A stretch of DNA of 64,000 nucleotides from Streptomyces sp. Act143 (lineage in GTDB: Bacteria; Actinomycetota; Actinomycetes; Streptomycetales; Streptomycetaceae), in assembly GCF_003143935.1 (NCBI RefSeq), contig NZ_QFRX01000001.1:5179327-5243326 (forward strand), given 5' to 3'. A program made the position numbers and the translations under genes. This document shows, in pieces, positions 1 through 9,231 of the stretch; within the stretch, counting starts at the first letter, position 1, and every line of letters starts with the position of its first letter. The notes under the pieces were generated by a model. That model was not told the origin of the DNA, did no database searches, and saw only the letters and a program-made list of their open reading frames with translations.

Positions 1-984
1 CTACAACAGGCCGTGCTCGACGGCCCGTTGGCCGAGCTGGAAGCGGCTCTGCGCGTCCAGTCTCTCCATCAGCTCCGAGATGAGGCGCCGTTCGCTGCGC
101 AGGGAGATGCCGAGGCGGCGGGCGGCGGCCTCGTCGGTGTAGCCCTGGGCGAGCAGCCGGAGCAGTTCGCGGGGCTGGGAGCCGGGGTCGTCGAGGCTGC
201 GGCGGGGCGGTTCACCGAAGGGGGTGGCCGTCGCCCACACCGCCTCGAACAGCGCGCAGAAGGCGGCGACCGCGCCGGGTTCGCGCAGCAGGACCGCACC
301 GAGGGAGCTGTCGGTCGGGTCGATCGGGACCAGGGCCTGTTCCCGGTCCAGGATGATCATCCGCATCGGCAGGGCGGGGGCGGTGCGCAGCTCCCCGTCC
401 CGCTCGGTCAGCCAGCGCGCGTGCTCGATGCTGACCGGGTCGTTGCGGATGGAGTCCTGGTAGACGCCCTTGACCTTGACGCCACGGCCGAGGAGGGCGG
501 TGGTGATCGGCTCGCTGGCCTGGAACTGGGCCGCGGGCTGGGGCCCGCCCGGGTTGAAGCTGACGATCTCGGCGCGGACCTCGGCGGTCAGCTCGGTGAG
601 CTTGGCGCGGACCGCCTCGACACCGAGGAATCGTTCCGCCCCCTGCTCGGTCTCCTCGGGGTGGAGTTCGGCGTACTGCGACAGCAGCGCGTCGGCGGCG
701 GCCTGGCTCTCGGCGAGGGCGCGCTGCCGCTCGACGATCTCGGCCTGCTGGTGGGCCAGCAGCGAGTCGAGGGCCGCCTTGGGAGCGACCACGCGCAGCA
801 GTCCGTCGGTCCGCCAGCTCGGCGGCAGCAGGGAGAGCCGGGTGAGTTCCTCCAGCTCCTCGTGCACTTCGTGCTCGTCGACGTCCATCTCTTTCACGGC
901 ATCGGCCACGGACAGGCCGGGGCGTTTGAGGATGGCGCGATAGAGGCGATCGGAGCGCTCGGTCAGACCGAGAGAAACCAGCAC
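1..984 (-). CDS. LuxR-type regulator with TrmB-like N-terminus
   Basis: Probable DNA-binding regulator of about 327 residues. The N-terminal ~60 residues (from LTERSDRLYRAIL) look like a TrmB winged helix, the centre is a TrmB-type sensing region, and the last ~60 residues are a LuxR helix-turn-helix (LLAQGYTDEAAARRLGIS). I place the start at the GTG at 984 because a GGGGGG ribosome site (990-995) lies 5 nt upstream. The frame stays open to an ATG at 1092, but that extension is Arg/Pro-rich and unlike the family. The stop codon is the first three bases of the window. It diverges from the secreted peptide gene at 1391, which makes a regulator/signal pair possible; that link is inference. Domain calls come from pattern recognition of the translated sequence. 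Confidence 0.85.
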   Translation of the reverse strand: MLVSLGLTERSDRLYRAILKRPGLSVADAVKEMDVDEHEVHEELEELTRLSLLPPSWRTDGLLRVVAPKAALDSLLAHQQAEIVERQRALAESQAAADALLSQYAELHPEETEQGAERFLGVEAVRAKLTELTAEVRAEIVSFNPGGPQPAAQFQASEPITTALLGRGVKVKGVYQDSIRNDPVSIEHARWLTERDGELRTAPALPMRMIILDREQALVPIDPTDSSLGAVLLREPGAVAAFCALFEAVWATATPFGEPPRRSLDDPGSQPRELLRLLAQGYTDEAAARRLGISLRSERRLISELMERLDAQSRFQLGQRAVEHGLL

Positions 985-1390
985 GCAAGCCCCCCAGCTT
1001 CGTTTCACGGAGCGGCGGCGGGTCCCGACAACGCTGGCGGCACAAGGGGGACCGGTCCGTCCCAGCCCCGGCGCGGCCACTCCGTGGGTCAAGTCATGCG
1101 GAGGGATTGTGCCGCCTCGCTGGGTCCCGGGACAAGCCCGTCCGGGTGTCGGACGCGCAGGTCAGGAGTGAGACGGGGCCATGCTCATGGTGTCGCTCCT
1201 TGATCATTGTCACGCGTTGTGAAGATCGTGTGCCCGCGTTCGGGGCCGTTCGCTGGCACACATGTGCCAGATCGTTTCGTGCCACCGAAAACGCGCGACT
1301 CGAGGATCACCCGAACCCCACTATGGAGTCACGCCGAACCGCACGGAACGGCCCAACTCCAGCTAAAACGCCACTACTTGGGGGAACACA
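985..1390. promoter_or_regulatory. Divergent promoter region
   Basis: This 406-bp gap separates the LuxR-type regulator from the small secreted peptide and must hold both promoters. It contains a short palindrome, TCAC-N5-GTGA, at 1210-1222 that could be an operator. No further gene is supported. Confidence 0.4.
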
Positions 1391-1534
1391 ATGCGCCGCA
1401 CGCTCGCCACGATCGTCGCCGTCACCGCCGCCGCCCTGATCGCCGTCCTCGGCGCCGGTGCGAGCGACTCGGGTGCCCCCGCGCAGCAGACGGTCACCGT
1501 GGCGGGCGCGGCCGGCGAGCCGAACTGGTCCTGA
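1391..1534 (+). CDS. Small secreted peptide (47 aa)
   Basis: A 47-residue peptide with an Arg-Arg start, a hydrophobic Ala/Val/Leu core (residues ~5-22) and a likely signal-peptidase site after GAGA, leaving a mature peptide of about 23 residues ending GEPNWS. It has a good ribosome site (GGGGGAA five bases before the ATG) and is followed within 20 bp by a perfect 20-bp hairpin terminator, so it looks like a complete single-gene transcription unit. No enzyme domain fits. Its place beside a divergent sensor-type regulator suggests an exported signal or a precursor trimmed to a shorter peptide; this is inference only. Confidence 0.65.
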   Translation: MRRTLATIVAVTAAALIAVLGAGASDSGAPAQQTVTVAGAAGEPNWS

Positions 1535-1547
1535 CCCACCGCCCGTA

Positions 1548-1590
1548 CGCGAGGGGCCCGGAACCGTGTGACGGTTCCGGGCCCCTCGCG
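1548..1590 (+). terminator. Strong hairpin terminator
   Basis: Perfect 20-bp inverted repeat (1548-1567 with 1571-1590) around a GTG loop. It lies between the secreted peptide and the convergent FG-GAP protein gene, so it can serve both strands. There is no T tract, as is usual in Streptomyces. Confidence 0.85.
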
Positions 1591-1616
1591 TCGGTCATGA
1601 CCGGTGAACCTGCCTG

Positions 1617-4600
1617 CTACGACAGGAACTTGTAGCCGCCGAAACCGGTGGCTATCTTCGACCGCGCCCCGAACGACCCCTTGCCGTCCCCGCTGTTGCG
1701 GTACAGGTTGCCGCTCGTGTCACGCGACACGATGTCCGCCCTGCCGTCGTCGGTGATGTCCCCGACGCCGATGACCGCGTCGTAGGAGCCGCCCCAGTCG
1801 GAGAACAGCTTCACCCGGGCCTTGAACGTGCCGTCGCCCTTGCCGTCGTAGCGGTAGAGGACGTTCGACCTGTCCTGGGCGAGGAGGTCGCCGATGCCGT
1901 CGCCGTTGAGGTCCCCGGCGCCGACGACCTTCTTGTAGCCCTTCCAGTTGTCGTAGAGCTTCACGCGCGACGACAGCTTGCCGGTGCTGGTGGCCTTGTA
2001 GAGGTAGACCGTGCCGGTGGCGGAGTTGCGGGCGATCAGGTCGGAGCGGCCGTCGCCGCTGACGTCGCCGGGCGAGGTGAGGATGTCGTATTGGCTCCAG
2101 CCGCTGCTCGCCAGTGTCGTGTACGGCGTCGACGGCTTGACCGCCTTGCCGCAGCCCGGCTTGTACAGGCGCAGGGCGCCCGAGCCGTAGCGCACGAGGA
2201 CGTCGTTGCAGCGGTCGCCGCTCAGGTCGCCGAAGGGGATCGCCTTGACGGTGGTCGCCCAGCCGGTGCCGGTGAACTTCTCGCTGAACCTGCCGGTGCC
2301 CGTGCCCTGGTGGAAGGTCAGCCCGCCGGAGGAGCTGAGGGTGAGCAGGTCGCCGCGGCCGTCGGGGCCGTCGAGGCTGACGTGGTCGTGGCGGACGGCG
2401 GCGCCGTGGTCGAGGAAGGCCCTGCCGGAGACGACCGTGTTCGCCGCGGTGGTGCCGAGGCCGGTCGCCCTCAGGGTCCAGGCCACCTGGCCGGTGGGGA
2501 ACCAGCTCCCGTTCGCCGTCCTGCCGTTCCAGGAGGCGGACACCCAGGCCGTGGCCGCGCCGCCGGTGATCGTGCGGGTGGCCCTGCCGGTGCCGCCGCT
2601 CTGCACGGAGGTGACGGTGAGCGACCAGGAGGCCGCCGGACGGGACAGCAGCCACTGGGCGGTCCAGGGCGTCGACGGGGACACGTAGTCGGTGGTCTCC
2701 GTGCGGAAGGCCGACACGGCGGACGGGGCGATGCCGGTGGTGACGACCCGGGTGCGCTCGAAGAGGTCGAACCAGGCGACCAGACCCGTGTACTCGTCGA
2801 CGGTCCAGCGGAAGCGGCGGTCCGCCGCGAGGCCGGTGTCGGGGACGTGCGAGGCGATCACCCGGGCGGTGCCGGTGGCGGCCTCGGTGAGGACCAGGGT
2901 GTCGGCGGCGTGGTCGTGGCGGACCGTGAAGCCGTCACCGAGCAGCACGTCACCGGAGGGCACCGCGGTGGAGGTGGCGGCCCTGGTGTCGTACACGCCG
3001 GCCGAGCCGGTGCCGCAGGCCCAGTACACCCAGCGGCCCGCCGCCTGAAGCTCGCTGGGCACACAGGCCAGGCCCGGGACCGTCACGGTGGCGAGGGTCT
3101 GGTGCTGCGTCAGGCTGTACGAGGTGAGCTTGCCGGCCGTCGTGGTGGCGCTCCACAGGGTGGGGCCGGCGAGGGCGGCGGCGCGCACGGAGCGCTTCAG
3201 GATCTGCCCCTGGCCGAACTCGGCGACGTACTGCGCGGGCGTTGCACCACCGGAGTCGTAGACCGCGTAGTCGTCGGAGACGTCGACGATCGAGCCGCCC
3301 GCGGTGCCGAAGTCCAGGTCGCTGCCCGAGACGGAGTTGAGCCGGTCGGCGTTCTCCAGGCCGCTGCCGGCGTCGCCGTCGTCGTAGAAGGTGTTGAGGT
3401 AGACGTCGTCGGCCTCGGCGCCGGTGTTGCCCCACAGCGGTATGCAGCCGGTACCGGCGTTCGGGCACACCGCGGTGGACGACAGCTGGGCGCTGTCCGT
3501 GGCGGCGGACGAGGTCAGCTCGGTGGAGCCGTCGGTGGTGAGGGTGCGCAGGGTCGTGTAGCGGCCGGAGTCGACGACCCGCAGGCTGCCCCGGCTCAGG
3601 GAGATGCCCCGCTTGGCCTTCTCCACGGCCGGGATCTGGAAGAGCTTCGTCACCGCGGCGCTGCCGTCCGCGGCCTCGCCGACCCGCTGGAGCCACCAGT
3701 CGTCGGCACCGGTGCCGCCGGTGACCAGGGCGGCGCCGCCGGGCGCGGGCAGCAGATAGTCGCCGGCGTCGCCGAGCAGGGTCTGCTGCGCGGCGGGGTC
3801 CGTGATGTCGACCGCGAGGACCGTGCCGCCCACCGGCAGCAGCAGCCGTTCGCCGGCCAGGACGGGGTCGCCGTCGAGGGTGCCGGGGTCCGAGGCCAGC
3901 GTGACGACCTGCTCGGCGGCGGTGAGATCGCTGCGGGACTTCAGGTGGAGCTCGGCGGTGGCGGAGTCGTACCAGCCGATCCGGTCACCGCTCAGCACAT
4001 AGTGGTCGGCGGCGCCGGCGTCGGCGAAGGCCACGGTGTTCACGGCCGACGCGTTGTCGATGTACGCGACCGCGCCGTCGCGCGCCCACAGCACGCCCGC
4101 GGAGTCGGCGGCGACGATGTCGTCGCTCTGCAGGTTGGTCCAGTCGCCGGTCACCTTGCGGGCCCGCCAGGCGCCGTCGACCTGGTCGATCAGGGACCAG
4201 GTGGTGACGATCGTCCGCCCGGCCAGGGCCCGGTAGTAGCCGTGCGTGTCCGCCCAGGCGACCTTCTTGGCGGTGGCCGTGGCCGGGTCCCACAGGGTGG
4301 TGGAGGCGGCGGAGGCCGTCGGCAGCGCGACGAGGTCGCTGTCGGCGCCGTACCAGGCCGTACGGCAGACCGAACCGAGGTAGGTGCAGCCGGTGGCCGG
4401 GGTGTAGGTGCCGTCGGTGCCGACGACGGTGACGGTGTCACCGGTGGCGTAGTCCGTCCACAGCAACCCGTCCAGGCCGGTCGCCCGGTGCAGATAGCCG
4501 CTCTCGCCGGCGACGAAGGGCCGGTCGGTGCGCGGAGTGGTGGAGCTGGGGTCGGTCAGCGCGATCCCGGTGGTGCCGGTGCCGGTCGTGGCGGCTTCGG

Positions 4601-4715
4601 CGGAGTCGCCGCTCTCCGTCAGGACGACCACCGATGCGGCGGCGACGGCGATGGTGACGGCGAGCGAGGAGACGGCAGCGGCGAGACCGCCCCGTCTCGG
4701 GGCGTGTCTGCCCAC
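1617..4715 (-). CDS. Secreted FG-GAP/VCBS repeat protein
   Basis: Large exported protein of about 1,032 residues. It has an N-terminal signal segment (Ala/Val-rich core, SSLAVTIAVAAASVVVL), a long beta-rich body that reads like a degenerate propeller, an Ig/FlgD-like segment near residue ~720, and four C-terminal FG-GAP/VCBS calcium-loop repeats (for example GDLSGDRCNDVL, GDVSGDGRSDLI, GDLNGDGIGDLL, GDITDDGRADIV). Such repeats usually form a seven-bladed or partial propeller that binds calcium and surface ligands. The GTG at 4715 is preferred because GGGAGGGA lies about 8 nt upstream; an ATG at 4790 gives a charged, unlikely leader. No catalytic domain is recognised, so adhesion or cell-surface binding is the best guess. 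Confidence 0.85.
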   Translation of the reverse strand: MGRHAPRRGGLAAAVSSLAVTIAVAAASVVVLTESGDSAEAATTGTGTTGIALTDPSSTTPRTDRPFVAGESGYLHRATGLDGLLWTDYATGDTVTVVGTDGTYTPATGCTYLGSVCRTAWYGADSDLVALPTASAASTTLWDPATATAKKVAWADTHGYYRALAGRTIVTTWSLIDQVDGAWRARKVTGDWTNLQSDDIVAADSAGVLWARDGAVAYIDNASAVNTVAFADAGAADHYVLSGDRIGWYDSATAELHLKSRSDLTAAEQVVTLASDPGTLDGDPVLAGERLLLPVGGTVLAVDITDPAAQQTLLGDAGDYLLPAPGGAALVTGGTGADDWWLQRVGEAADGSAAVTKLFQIPAVEKAKRGISLSRGSLRVVDSGRYTTLRTLTTDGSTELTSSAATDSAQLSSTAVCPNAGTGCIPLWGNTGAEADDVYLNTFYDDGDAGSGLENADRLNSVSGSDLDFGTAGGSIVDVSDDYAVYDSGGATPAQYVAEFGQGQILKRSVRAAALAGPTLWSATTTAGKLTSYSLTQHQTLATVTVPGLACVPSELQAAGRWVYWACGTGSAGVYDTRAATSTAVPSGDVLLGDGFTVRHDHAADTLVLTEAATGTARVIASHVPDTGLAADRRFRWTVDEYTGLVAWFDLFERTRVVTTGIAPSAVSAFRTETTDYVSPSTPWTAQWLLSRPAASWSLTVTSVQSGGTGRATRTITGGAATAWVSASWNGRTANGSWFPTGQVAWTLRATGLGTTAANTVVSGRAFLDHGAAVRHDHVSLDGPDGRGDLLTLSSSGGLTFHQGTGTGRFSEKFTGTGWATTVKAIPFGDLSGDRCNDVLVRYGSGALRLYKPGCGKAVKPSTPYTTLASSGWSQYDILTSPGDVSGDGRSDLIARNSATGTVYLYKATSTGKLSSRVKLYDNWKGYKKVVGAGDLNGDGIGDLLAQDRSNVLYRYDGKGDGTFKARVKLFSDWGGSYDAVIGVGDITDDGRADIVSRDTSGNLYRNSGDGKGSFGARSKIATGFGGYKFLS

Positions 4716-4732
4716 GTGAGGTTCCCTCCCCT

Positions 4733-4752
4733 GCGAGAGCCCCTGCTCTCGC
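4733..4752. promoter_or_regulatory. Inverted repeat upstream of the FG-GAP gene
   Basis: Perfect 8-bp inverted repeat GCGAGAGC-CCCT-GCTCTCGC placed 18 bp upstream of the GTG start of the secreted FG-GAP protein. It could be an operator or a 5' UTR hairpin. Confidence 0.4.
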
Positions 4753-4844
4753 ACAAGTGGCCGAACTTTACCAGGGTCAAGAAACCTCAAAACGCCTGTG
4801 CCACCGCCCCCGAGGGCGGGCCCGGGGGGCGGCGGACACCGGCG

Positions 4845-5210
4845 TCAGCGGGCCACGTACTGGGTGAGGATCGCCTGCACCTCGTAGATGTCGACGCCCT
4901 TGGTGAAGGTCTTCTGGATCGGCACGGACTGGCCCGAGACCCAGATCTTCAGCTCGGCGTCGAGGTCGAAGGTGCCGGCCGTCTCGACCGCGAAGTGCGT
5001 GATGCTGCGGTACGGGATGGAGTGGTACTCGACCTTCTTGCCGGTGATGCCCTGCTTGTCGACCAGGATCAGCCGACGGTCGGTGAACATGATGACGTCA
5101 CGCACCAGCTGGTACGCCGCCTGCACGCCCTCGCCGGAGCCCAGCAGCTTGGCGAAGTCCGAGGCCGCCTGGCCCGGGTCGATGGTGTGCGCGTTGCCGA
5201 ACAGTGCCAT
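4845..5210 (-). CDS. Bacterial PH domain protein
   Basis: A 121-residue cytosolic protein that is almost entirely one bacterial pleckstrin-homology domain of the PF08000 type. It has a short N-terminal helix, then beta strands around DVIMFTDRRLILVDKQG, YHSIPYRSITHF and DLDAELKIWV, and a C-terminal helix ending ILTQYVAR. Length and strand order match the family. A GGGGGG ribosome site precedes the ATG. Bacterial proteins of this class form ring-like oligomers; no ligand is established for this one. It sits alone, 87 bp from its upstream neighbour, which is also on the minus strand. Confidence 0.85.
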   Translation of the reverse strand: MALFGNAHTIDPGQAASDFAKLLGSGEGVQAAYQLVRDVIMFTDRRLILVDKQGITGKKVEYHSIPYRSITHFAVETAGTFDLDAELKIWVSGQSVPIQKTFTKGVDIYEVQAILTQYVAR

Positions 5211-5296
5211 GGTTAAAACCCCCCACTATTGATCTTCCGGCATGTATAGCGCGTGGTGCGGGCAGCTGCCTAGATCATGTGGAGGAATTGTGTGCG

Positions 5297-5773
5297 TCAC
5301 GTGTCGTAACTCCCGTCCCAGGGCGGCCCGAAGCCCAGCCGGTCCGGATACAACTCGGCCCAGCCCTCACCGTCCTCCTCCCCGGTCACCAGCCCGAACA
5401 GCACTCCGTCCACGACGAGTTCGAAGGGCCGAACCGCGATGTCGGTGTACGTCCGCCGGGGCAGGCCGCGCAGCAGGGTGGCGAGATGGGCGCGGGCGCG
5501 CGCGAGCACGGACGCGTCCCGCTGCTGCTCGGCCCAGGTCCCGGCACACCAGATCTCCGAGTCGCGGTAGTTGCCCTCCGCGTCGAAGGTGTGGAGCACG
5601 GAGTAGAGGCGCTTCTGCTCCTCCCAGCCGTCGGCGGGCCGGAAGCCCTTGGGGAAGGCGTAGGTGACCGACCCCAGGAACTGCCCCTCCGCGTAAAGCC
5701 CGATGGCCTCGGTACGGCCGTGCGGCTCGTAGGCGATCGGGATGATCCCAGGTACTGCCATGGCGCAAACCAT
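5297..5773 (-). CDS. Conserved small cytosolic protein
   Basis: A protein of 154-158 residues with no signal peptide or membrane segment, rich in aromatic residues (PIAYEPHGRTEAIGLY, SVTYAFPKGFRP, ending WDGSYDT). An ATG at 5773 has AGGAAA nine bases upstream; the ATG at 5761 (MAVPG) is the alternative start. Related Streptomyces proteins are, as I recall, sometimes labelled HycA-like, but nothing here supports a role in formate metabolism. Function is unknown. It faces away from the pectate lyase gene across about 136 bp. Confidence 0.7.
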   Translation of the reverse strand: MVCAMAVPGIIPIAYEPHGRTEAIGLYAEGQFLGSVTYAFPKGFRPADGWEEQKRLYSVLHTFDAEGNYRDSEIWCAGTWAEQQRDASVLARARAHLATLLRGLPRRTYTDIAVRPFELVVDGVLFGLVTGEEDGEGWAELYPDRLGFGPPWDGSYDT

Positions 5774-5909
5774 ACGTATGTTTCCTGGCAAGTTCCGCCC
5801 CCTGTCCACTACTTGATCACCGAACGACGCAAAGTTTTACGGCAACCTTTCGGATCTCCATGACCACAGAGCAGTCGGAAGTACCCCCCAAGTACCTAAG
5901 GACTCACCC

Positions 5910-7271
5910 GTGGTTGCTCCTTCCCACCGCCGTTCCCTGCGCAAGCGGCGCACCCTCGTCGTCACCGCCGCCGCCGTGGCCGCGGGCGTCGGCGCCGGTG
6001 TCGTCGTGATGAACGCGAACGCCGGGACCACCGCCGCCGCCGACCTGTACCACCAGACGCTCGCGGCCAAGGACGGCTGGGCGTCCTCCGGCACCGGCAC
6101 GACCGGCGGCACGAAGGCCGACGCCGCGCACACCTTCACCGTCGCCACCCGCGCCCAGCTGGTGAAGGCGCTCGGCTCGGCGACGGACACCACCCCCCGG
6201 ATCATCAAGATCAAGGGCACCATCGACGCCAACACCGACGACACCGGCAAGAAGCTGACCTGCGCCGACTACGCGTCCGGCACCGGCTACTCCCTCACCT
6301 CGTACCTGAAGGCGTACGACCCGTCGACGTACGGCCGCTCCAAGCTCCCCTCCGGCACCCAGGAGAAGGCGCGGGCGGCTGCCCAGACCAAGCAGGCCAA
6401 GAACATCGTCTTCAAGGTCCCCGCGAACACGACGCTCGTCGGCGTCCCGGGCACGAACGCCGGCATCACCGGCGGCATGCTCCAGATCCAGAACGTCGAC
6501 AACGTCATCGTCCGCAACCTCACCTTCGCCGCCACCGAGGACTGCTTCCCGCAGTGGGATCCGACCGACGGCGACGACGGCAACTGGAACAGCAACTACG
6601 ACGCGGTCACCCTGCGCGGCGCGACGCACGTCTGGGCCGACCACAACACGTTCACGGACGCCCCGCACCTGGATGCGGCGAACCCCGAGTACTACGGCCG
6701 CGAGTACCAGATCCACGACGGCGAACTGGACATCACGAAGAGCTCGGACCTGGTCACCGTCTCCCGCAACGTCTTCTCCGACCACGACAAGACGATGCTG
6801 ATCGGCAGCAGCGACAGCGAGCCGGCGGGCAAGCTGCGCGTCTCGATCCACCACAACGTGTGGAAGGGCATAGTCCAGCGTGCCCCGCTCTCCCGTGTGG
6901 GCCAGATCCACCTCTACAACAACTACTACGACGTGACCCCGCTGAACGGCTACACGGTCCAGTACAGCATCAACTCCCGGGCCAAGGCCCAGGTGGTGGC
7001 CGAGAACAACTACTGGAAGGTCCCGTCGTCCGTGAAGGTCGCCAAGCTGCTGAGCGGCGACGGCACGGGCGCCGTGAAGGGCAGCGGCAACCTGGTCAAC
7101 GGGACGGTGACGGACCTGGTGGCCGCCTACAACGCGGCGTCCTCGAAGGACCTGAAGACGTCCGTGAACTGGACGCCGACGCTGACGGCGGGACTGGAGA
7201 CGGGGGCGGCCGTGAGCGGCCTGCCGACGTCGCTGGGGAAGACGGCGGGGGCCGGGGTGCTCACTCCGTGA
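5910..7271 (+). CDS. Secreted pectate lyase, PL1 family
   Basis: Exported enzyme (453 aa) expected to cleave polygalacturonate by calcium-dependent beta-elimination. The N-terminus has an Arg-rich stretch and an Ala/Val hydrophobic core, possibly a Tat-type signal. The body shows the parallel beta-helix pattern of PL1: VRNLTFA, the VWADHNTF strand near residue 240, the DGELDIT-type calcium region, and the RAPLSR segment around residues 325-330, which carries the conserved catalytic Arg pair region. The GTG start at 5910 follows AAGGA by about 8 nt. A hairpin terminator follows the gene. It pairs functionally with the PL9-like enzyme at 58.5-60.1 kb, although the two loci are unlinked. Confidence 0.9.
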   Translation: MVAPSHRRSLRKRRTLVVTAAAVAAGVGAGVVVMNANAGTTAAADLYHQTLAAKDGWASSGTGTTGGTKADAAHTFTVATRAQLVKALGSATDTTPRIIKIKGTIDANTDDTGKKLTCADYASGTGYSLTSYLKAYDPSTYGRSKLPSGTQEKARAAAQTKQAKNIVFKVPANTTLVGVPGTNAGITGGMLQIQNVDNVIVRNLTFAATEDCFPQWDPTDGDDGNWNSNYDAVTLRGATHVWADHNTFTDAPHLDAANPEYYGREYQIHDGELDITKSSDLVTVSRNVFSDHDKTMLIGSSDSEPAGKLRVSIHHNVWKGIVQRAPLSRVGQIHLYNNYYDVTPLNGYTVQYSINSRAKAQVVAENNYWKVPSSVKVAKLLSGDGTGAVKGSGNLVNGTVTDLVAAYNAASSKDLKTSVNWTPTLTAGLETGAAVSGLPTSLGKTAGAGVLTP

Positions 7272-7327
7272 ACACCGCGGGCGGGCGGCGCCACAGGCCC
7301 TCACCGCTGTGACCGCTGACGCGGCGC

Positions 7328-7355
7328 GAGGTGCGGAGTGGGAGCTCCGCACCTC
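7328..7355. terminator. Bidirectional terminator
   Basis: An 11-bp inverted repeat (GAGGTGCGGAG at 7328-7338, CTCCGCACCTC at 7345-7355) with a 6-nt loop lies between the convergent pectate lyase and methionyl-tRNA synthetase genes. Confidence 0.8.
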
Positions 7356-7372
7356 CGGCGCCGGCGGTCGGG

Positions 7373-9097
7373 CTACTCCGCCGTGCCGCCGAAGCGCTCC
7401 TTGTACGTCTCCAGGTCCTCGTCCGTGAGCTTGGCGAAGAGGACCGGCGGGACGGTGAAGGGGGTGCCGGCCGGGACGGCGGTGAGGGACTTCGCCTCGG
7501 CCCCGGTGACCCAGGTGGCGGTGTCGTCGGAGAGGGAGAAGGCCCGGCGCATCGCCGCCGAGGTCGCCGGGATGAAGGGCTCCGAGACCACCGAGTAGAG
7601 GTGGATCAGGTTCATCGCCGTGCGGAGGGTGAGGGCGGCACCCTCCGGGTCGGTCTTGATCTCCAGCCAGGGGGCCTTCTCCTCCAGGTAGGAGTTGCCG
7701 GCCGACCACAGGGCGCGCAGCGCCGCCGCGGCCTTGCGGAACTGGAGGGCCTCCATCTGGTTCTCGTACTCGGCCAGCAGCTCGGCGATCTGCTCGCCCA
7801 GCTTCGCCTCCGCCGCACCCGGCTCGCCGCCCGCGGGGACGTCGTCGCCGAAGCGCTTGCGGGAGAAGGACAGGACGCGGTTGACGAAGTTGCCGAGGGT
7901 GTCGGCGAGGTCCTTGTTCACCGTGGCGGTGAAGTGCTCCCACGTGAAGGACGAGTCGTCCGACTCCGGGGCGTTGGCGATGAGGAAGTAGCGCCAGTAG
8001 TCGGCCGGAAGGATCTCCAGGGCCTGGTCGGTGAAGACGCCGCGCTTCTGCGAGGTGGAGAACTTGCCGCCGTAGTACGTCAGCCAGTTGAAGGCCTTGA
8101 CGTAGTCGACCTTCTTCCAGGGCTCGCGGACGCCCAGCTCGGTCGCCGGGAACATCACCGTGTGGAAGGGGACGTTGTCCTTCGCCATGAACTCGGTGTA
8201 GCGGACGGGGTTCTCGCCGGAGTCGGCCTCGTACCACCAGGACTTCCAGTCCCGGTTCTCCGGGTCCAGGTCCGCCCACTCCTTCGTCGCGCCGATGTAC
8301 TCGATCGGGGCGTCGAACCAGACGTAGAAGACCTTGCCCTCGGCCGCCAGCTCCGGCCAGGTGTCGGCGGGCACCGGGACGCCCCAGTCCAGGTCACGGG
8401 TGATCGCGCGGTCGTGCAGGCCCTCGGTCAGCCACTTGCGGGCGATGGAGGACGCCAGCTGCGGCCACTCGGCCTCGTGGGCGGCGACCCACTCCTCGAC
8501 CTCGTGCTGGAGCTTGGACTGGAGGAGGAAGAGGTGCTTGGTCTCGCGGACCTCCAGGTCCGTGGAGCCGGAGATGGCGCTGCGCGGGTTGATCAGGTCG
8601 GTCGGGTCCAGGACGCGGGTGCAGTTCTCGCACTGGTCGCCGCGGGCCTTGTCGTAGCCGCAGTGCGGGCAGGTGCCCTCGACGTAGCGGTCCGGGAGGA
8701 AGCGGCCGTCGGCGGGGGAGTACACCTGGCGGATCGCCCGCTCCTCGATGAAGCCGTTCTCGTTGAGGCGGCGGGCGAAGTGCTGGGTGATCTCCACGTT
8801 CTGCTGCGAGGAACTCCGGCCGAAGTAGTCGAACGCCAGCGCGAAGCCGTCGTAGACCGCCTTCTGGGCGTCGTGGGCCTGGGCGCAGAACTCGGCGACC
8901 GACAGTCCCGCCTCCTTCGCGGCCAGCTCCGCCGGGGTGCCGTGCTCGTCGGTGGCGCAGATGTAGAGGACGTCGTGGCCGCGCTGGCGGAGGTAGCGGG
9001 AGTACACGTCCGCCGGGAGCATGGACCCCACCATGTTGCCCAGGTGCTTGATCCCGTTGATGTAGGGAAGGGCGCTGGTGATGAGGTGTCGAGCCAT
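7373..9097 (-). CDS. metG: Methionyl-tRNA synthetase
   Basis: Class I aminoacyl-tRNA synthetase (574 aa) that charges tRNA-Met. The HIGH-type signature is PYINGIKHLGN near residue 10. A zinc-binding knuckle with CPHC and CENC pairs sits around residues 139-155. The KMSKS loop is the variant FSTSQKRG near residue 344. The anticodon-binding helical domain fills the C-terminus. There is no C-terminal EMAP-like dimerisation domain, so this is the shorter form. The start is the ATG at 9097 (MARHLITSALP), with GGGAGC upstream; the frame extends 15 codons further without family similarity. I cannot tell from the window whether it is the only metG. Confidence 0.97.
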   Translation of the reverse strand: MARHLITSALPYINGIKHLGNMVGSMLPADVYSRYLRQRGHDVLYICATDEHGTPAELAAKEAGLSVAEFCAQAHDAQKAVYDGFALAFDYFGRSSSQQNVEITQHFARRLNENGFIEERAIRQVYSPADGRFLPDRYVEGTCPHCGYDKARGDQCENCTRVLDPTDLINPRSAISGSTDLEVRETKHLFLLQSKLQHEVEEWVAAHEAEWPQLASSIARKWLTEGLHDRAITRDLDWGVPVPADTWPELAAEGKVFYVWFDAPIEYIGATKEWADLDPENRDWKSWWYEADSGENPVRYTEFMAKDNVPFHTVMFPATELGVREPWKKVDYVKAFNWLTYYGGKFSTSQKRGVFTDQALEILPADYWRYFLIANAPESDDSSFTWEHFTATVNKDLADTLGNFVNRVLSFSRKRFGDDVPAGGEPGAAEAKLGEQIAELLAEYENQMEALQFRKAAAALRALWSAGNSYLEEKAPWLEIKTDPEGAALTLRTAMNLIHLYSVVSEPFIPATSAAMRRAFSLSDDTATWVTGAEAKSLTAVPAGTPFTVPPVLFAKLTDEDLETYKERFGGTAE

Positions 9098-9231
9098 CGG
9101 GGGCTGCTCCCAGGTCGGATTTCGTGATGCTTTACGAACCAAGAAATCGTAGCCGACATGGGCGGGCCGCCCGCTTTCCGTTTTGAGGGGTGGAAAGGGG
9201 CGGCCGCGGTGGTGTGCGCCTGTCGGCGGGG

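Noticed and set aside
13..1203. Long open frame opposite the LuxR-type regulator
   Set aside because: It is an Ala/Gly/Arg/Leu-rich shadow of a real gene in G+C-rich DNA, with no domain and no ribosome site. The same reasoning removes the many other long opposite-strand frames, such as 2091-5216, 9190-11064 and 39449-42226.
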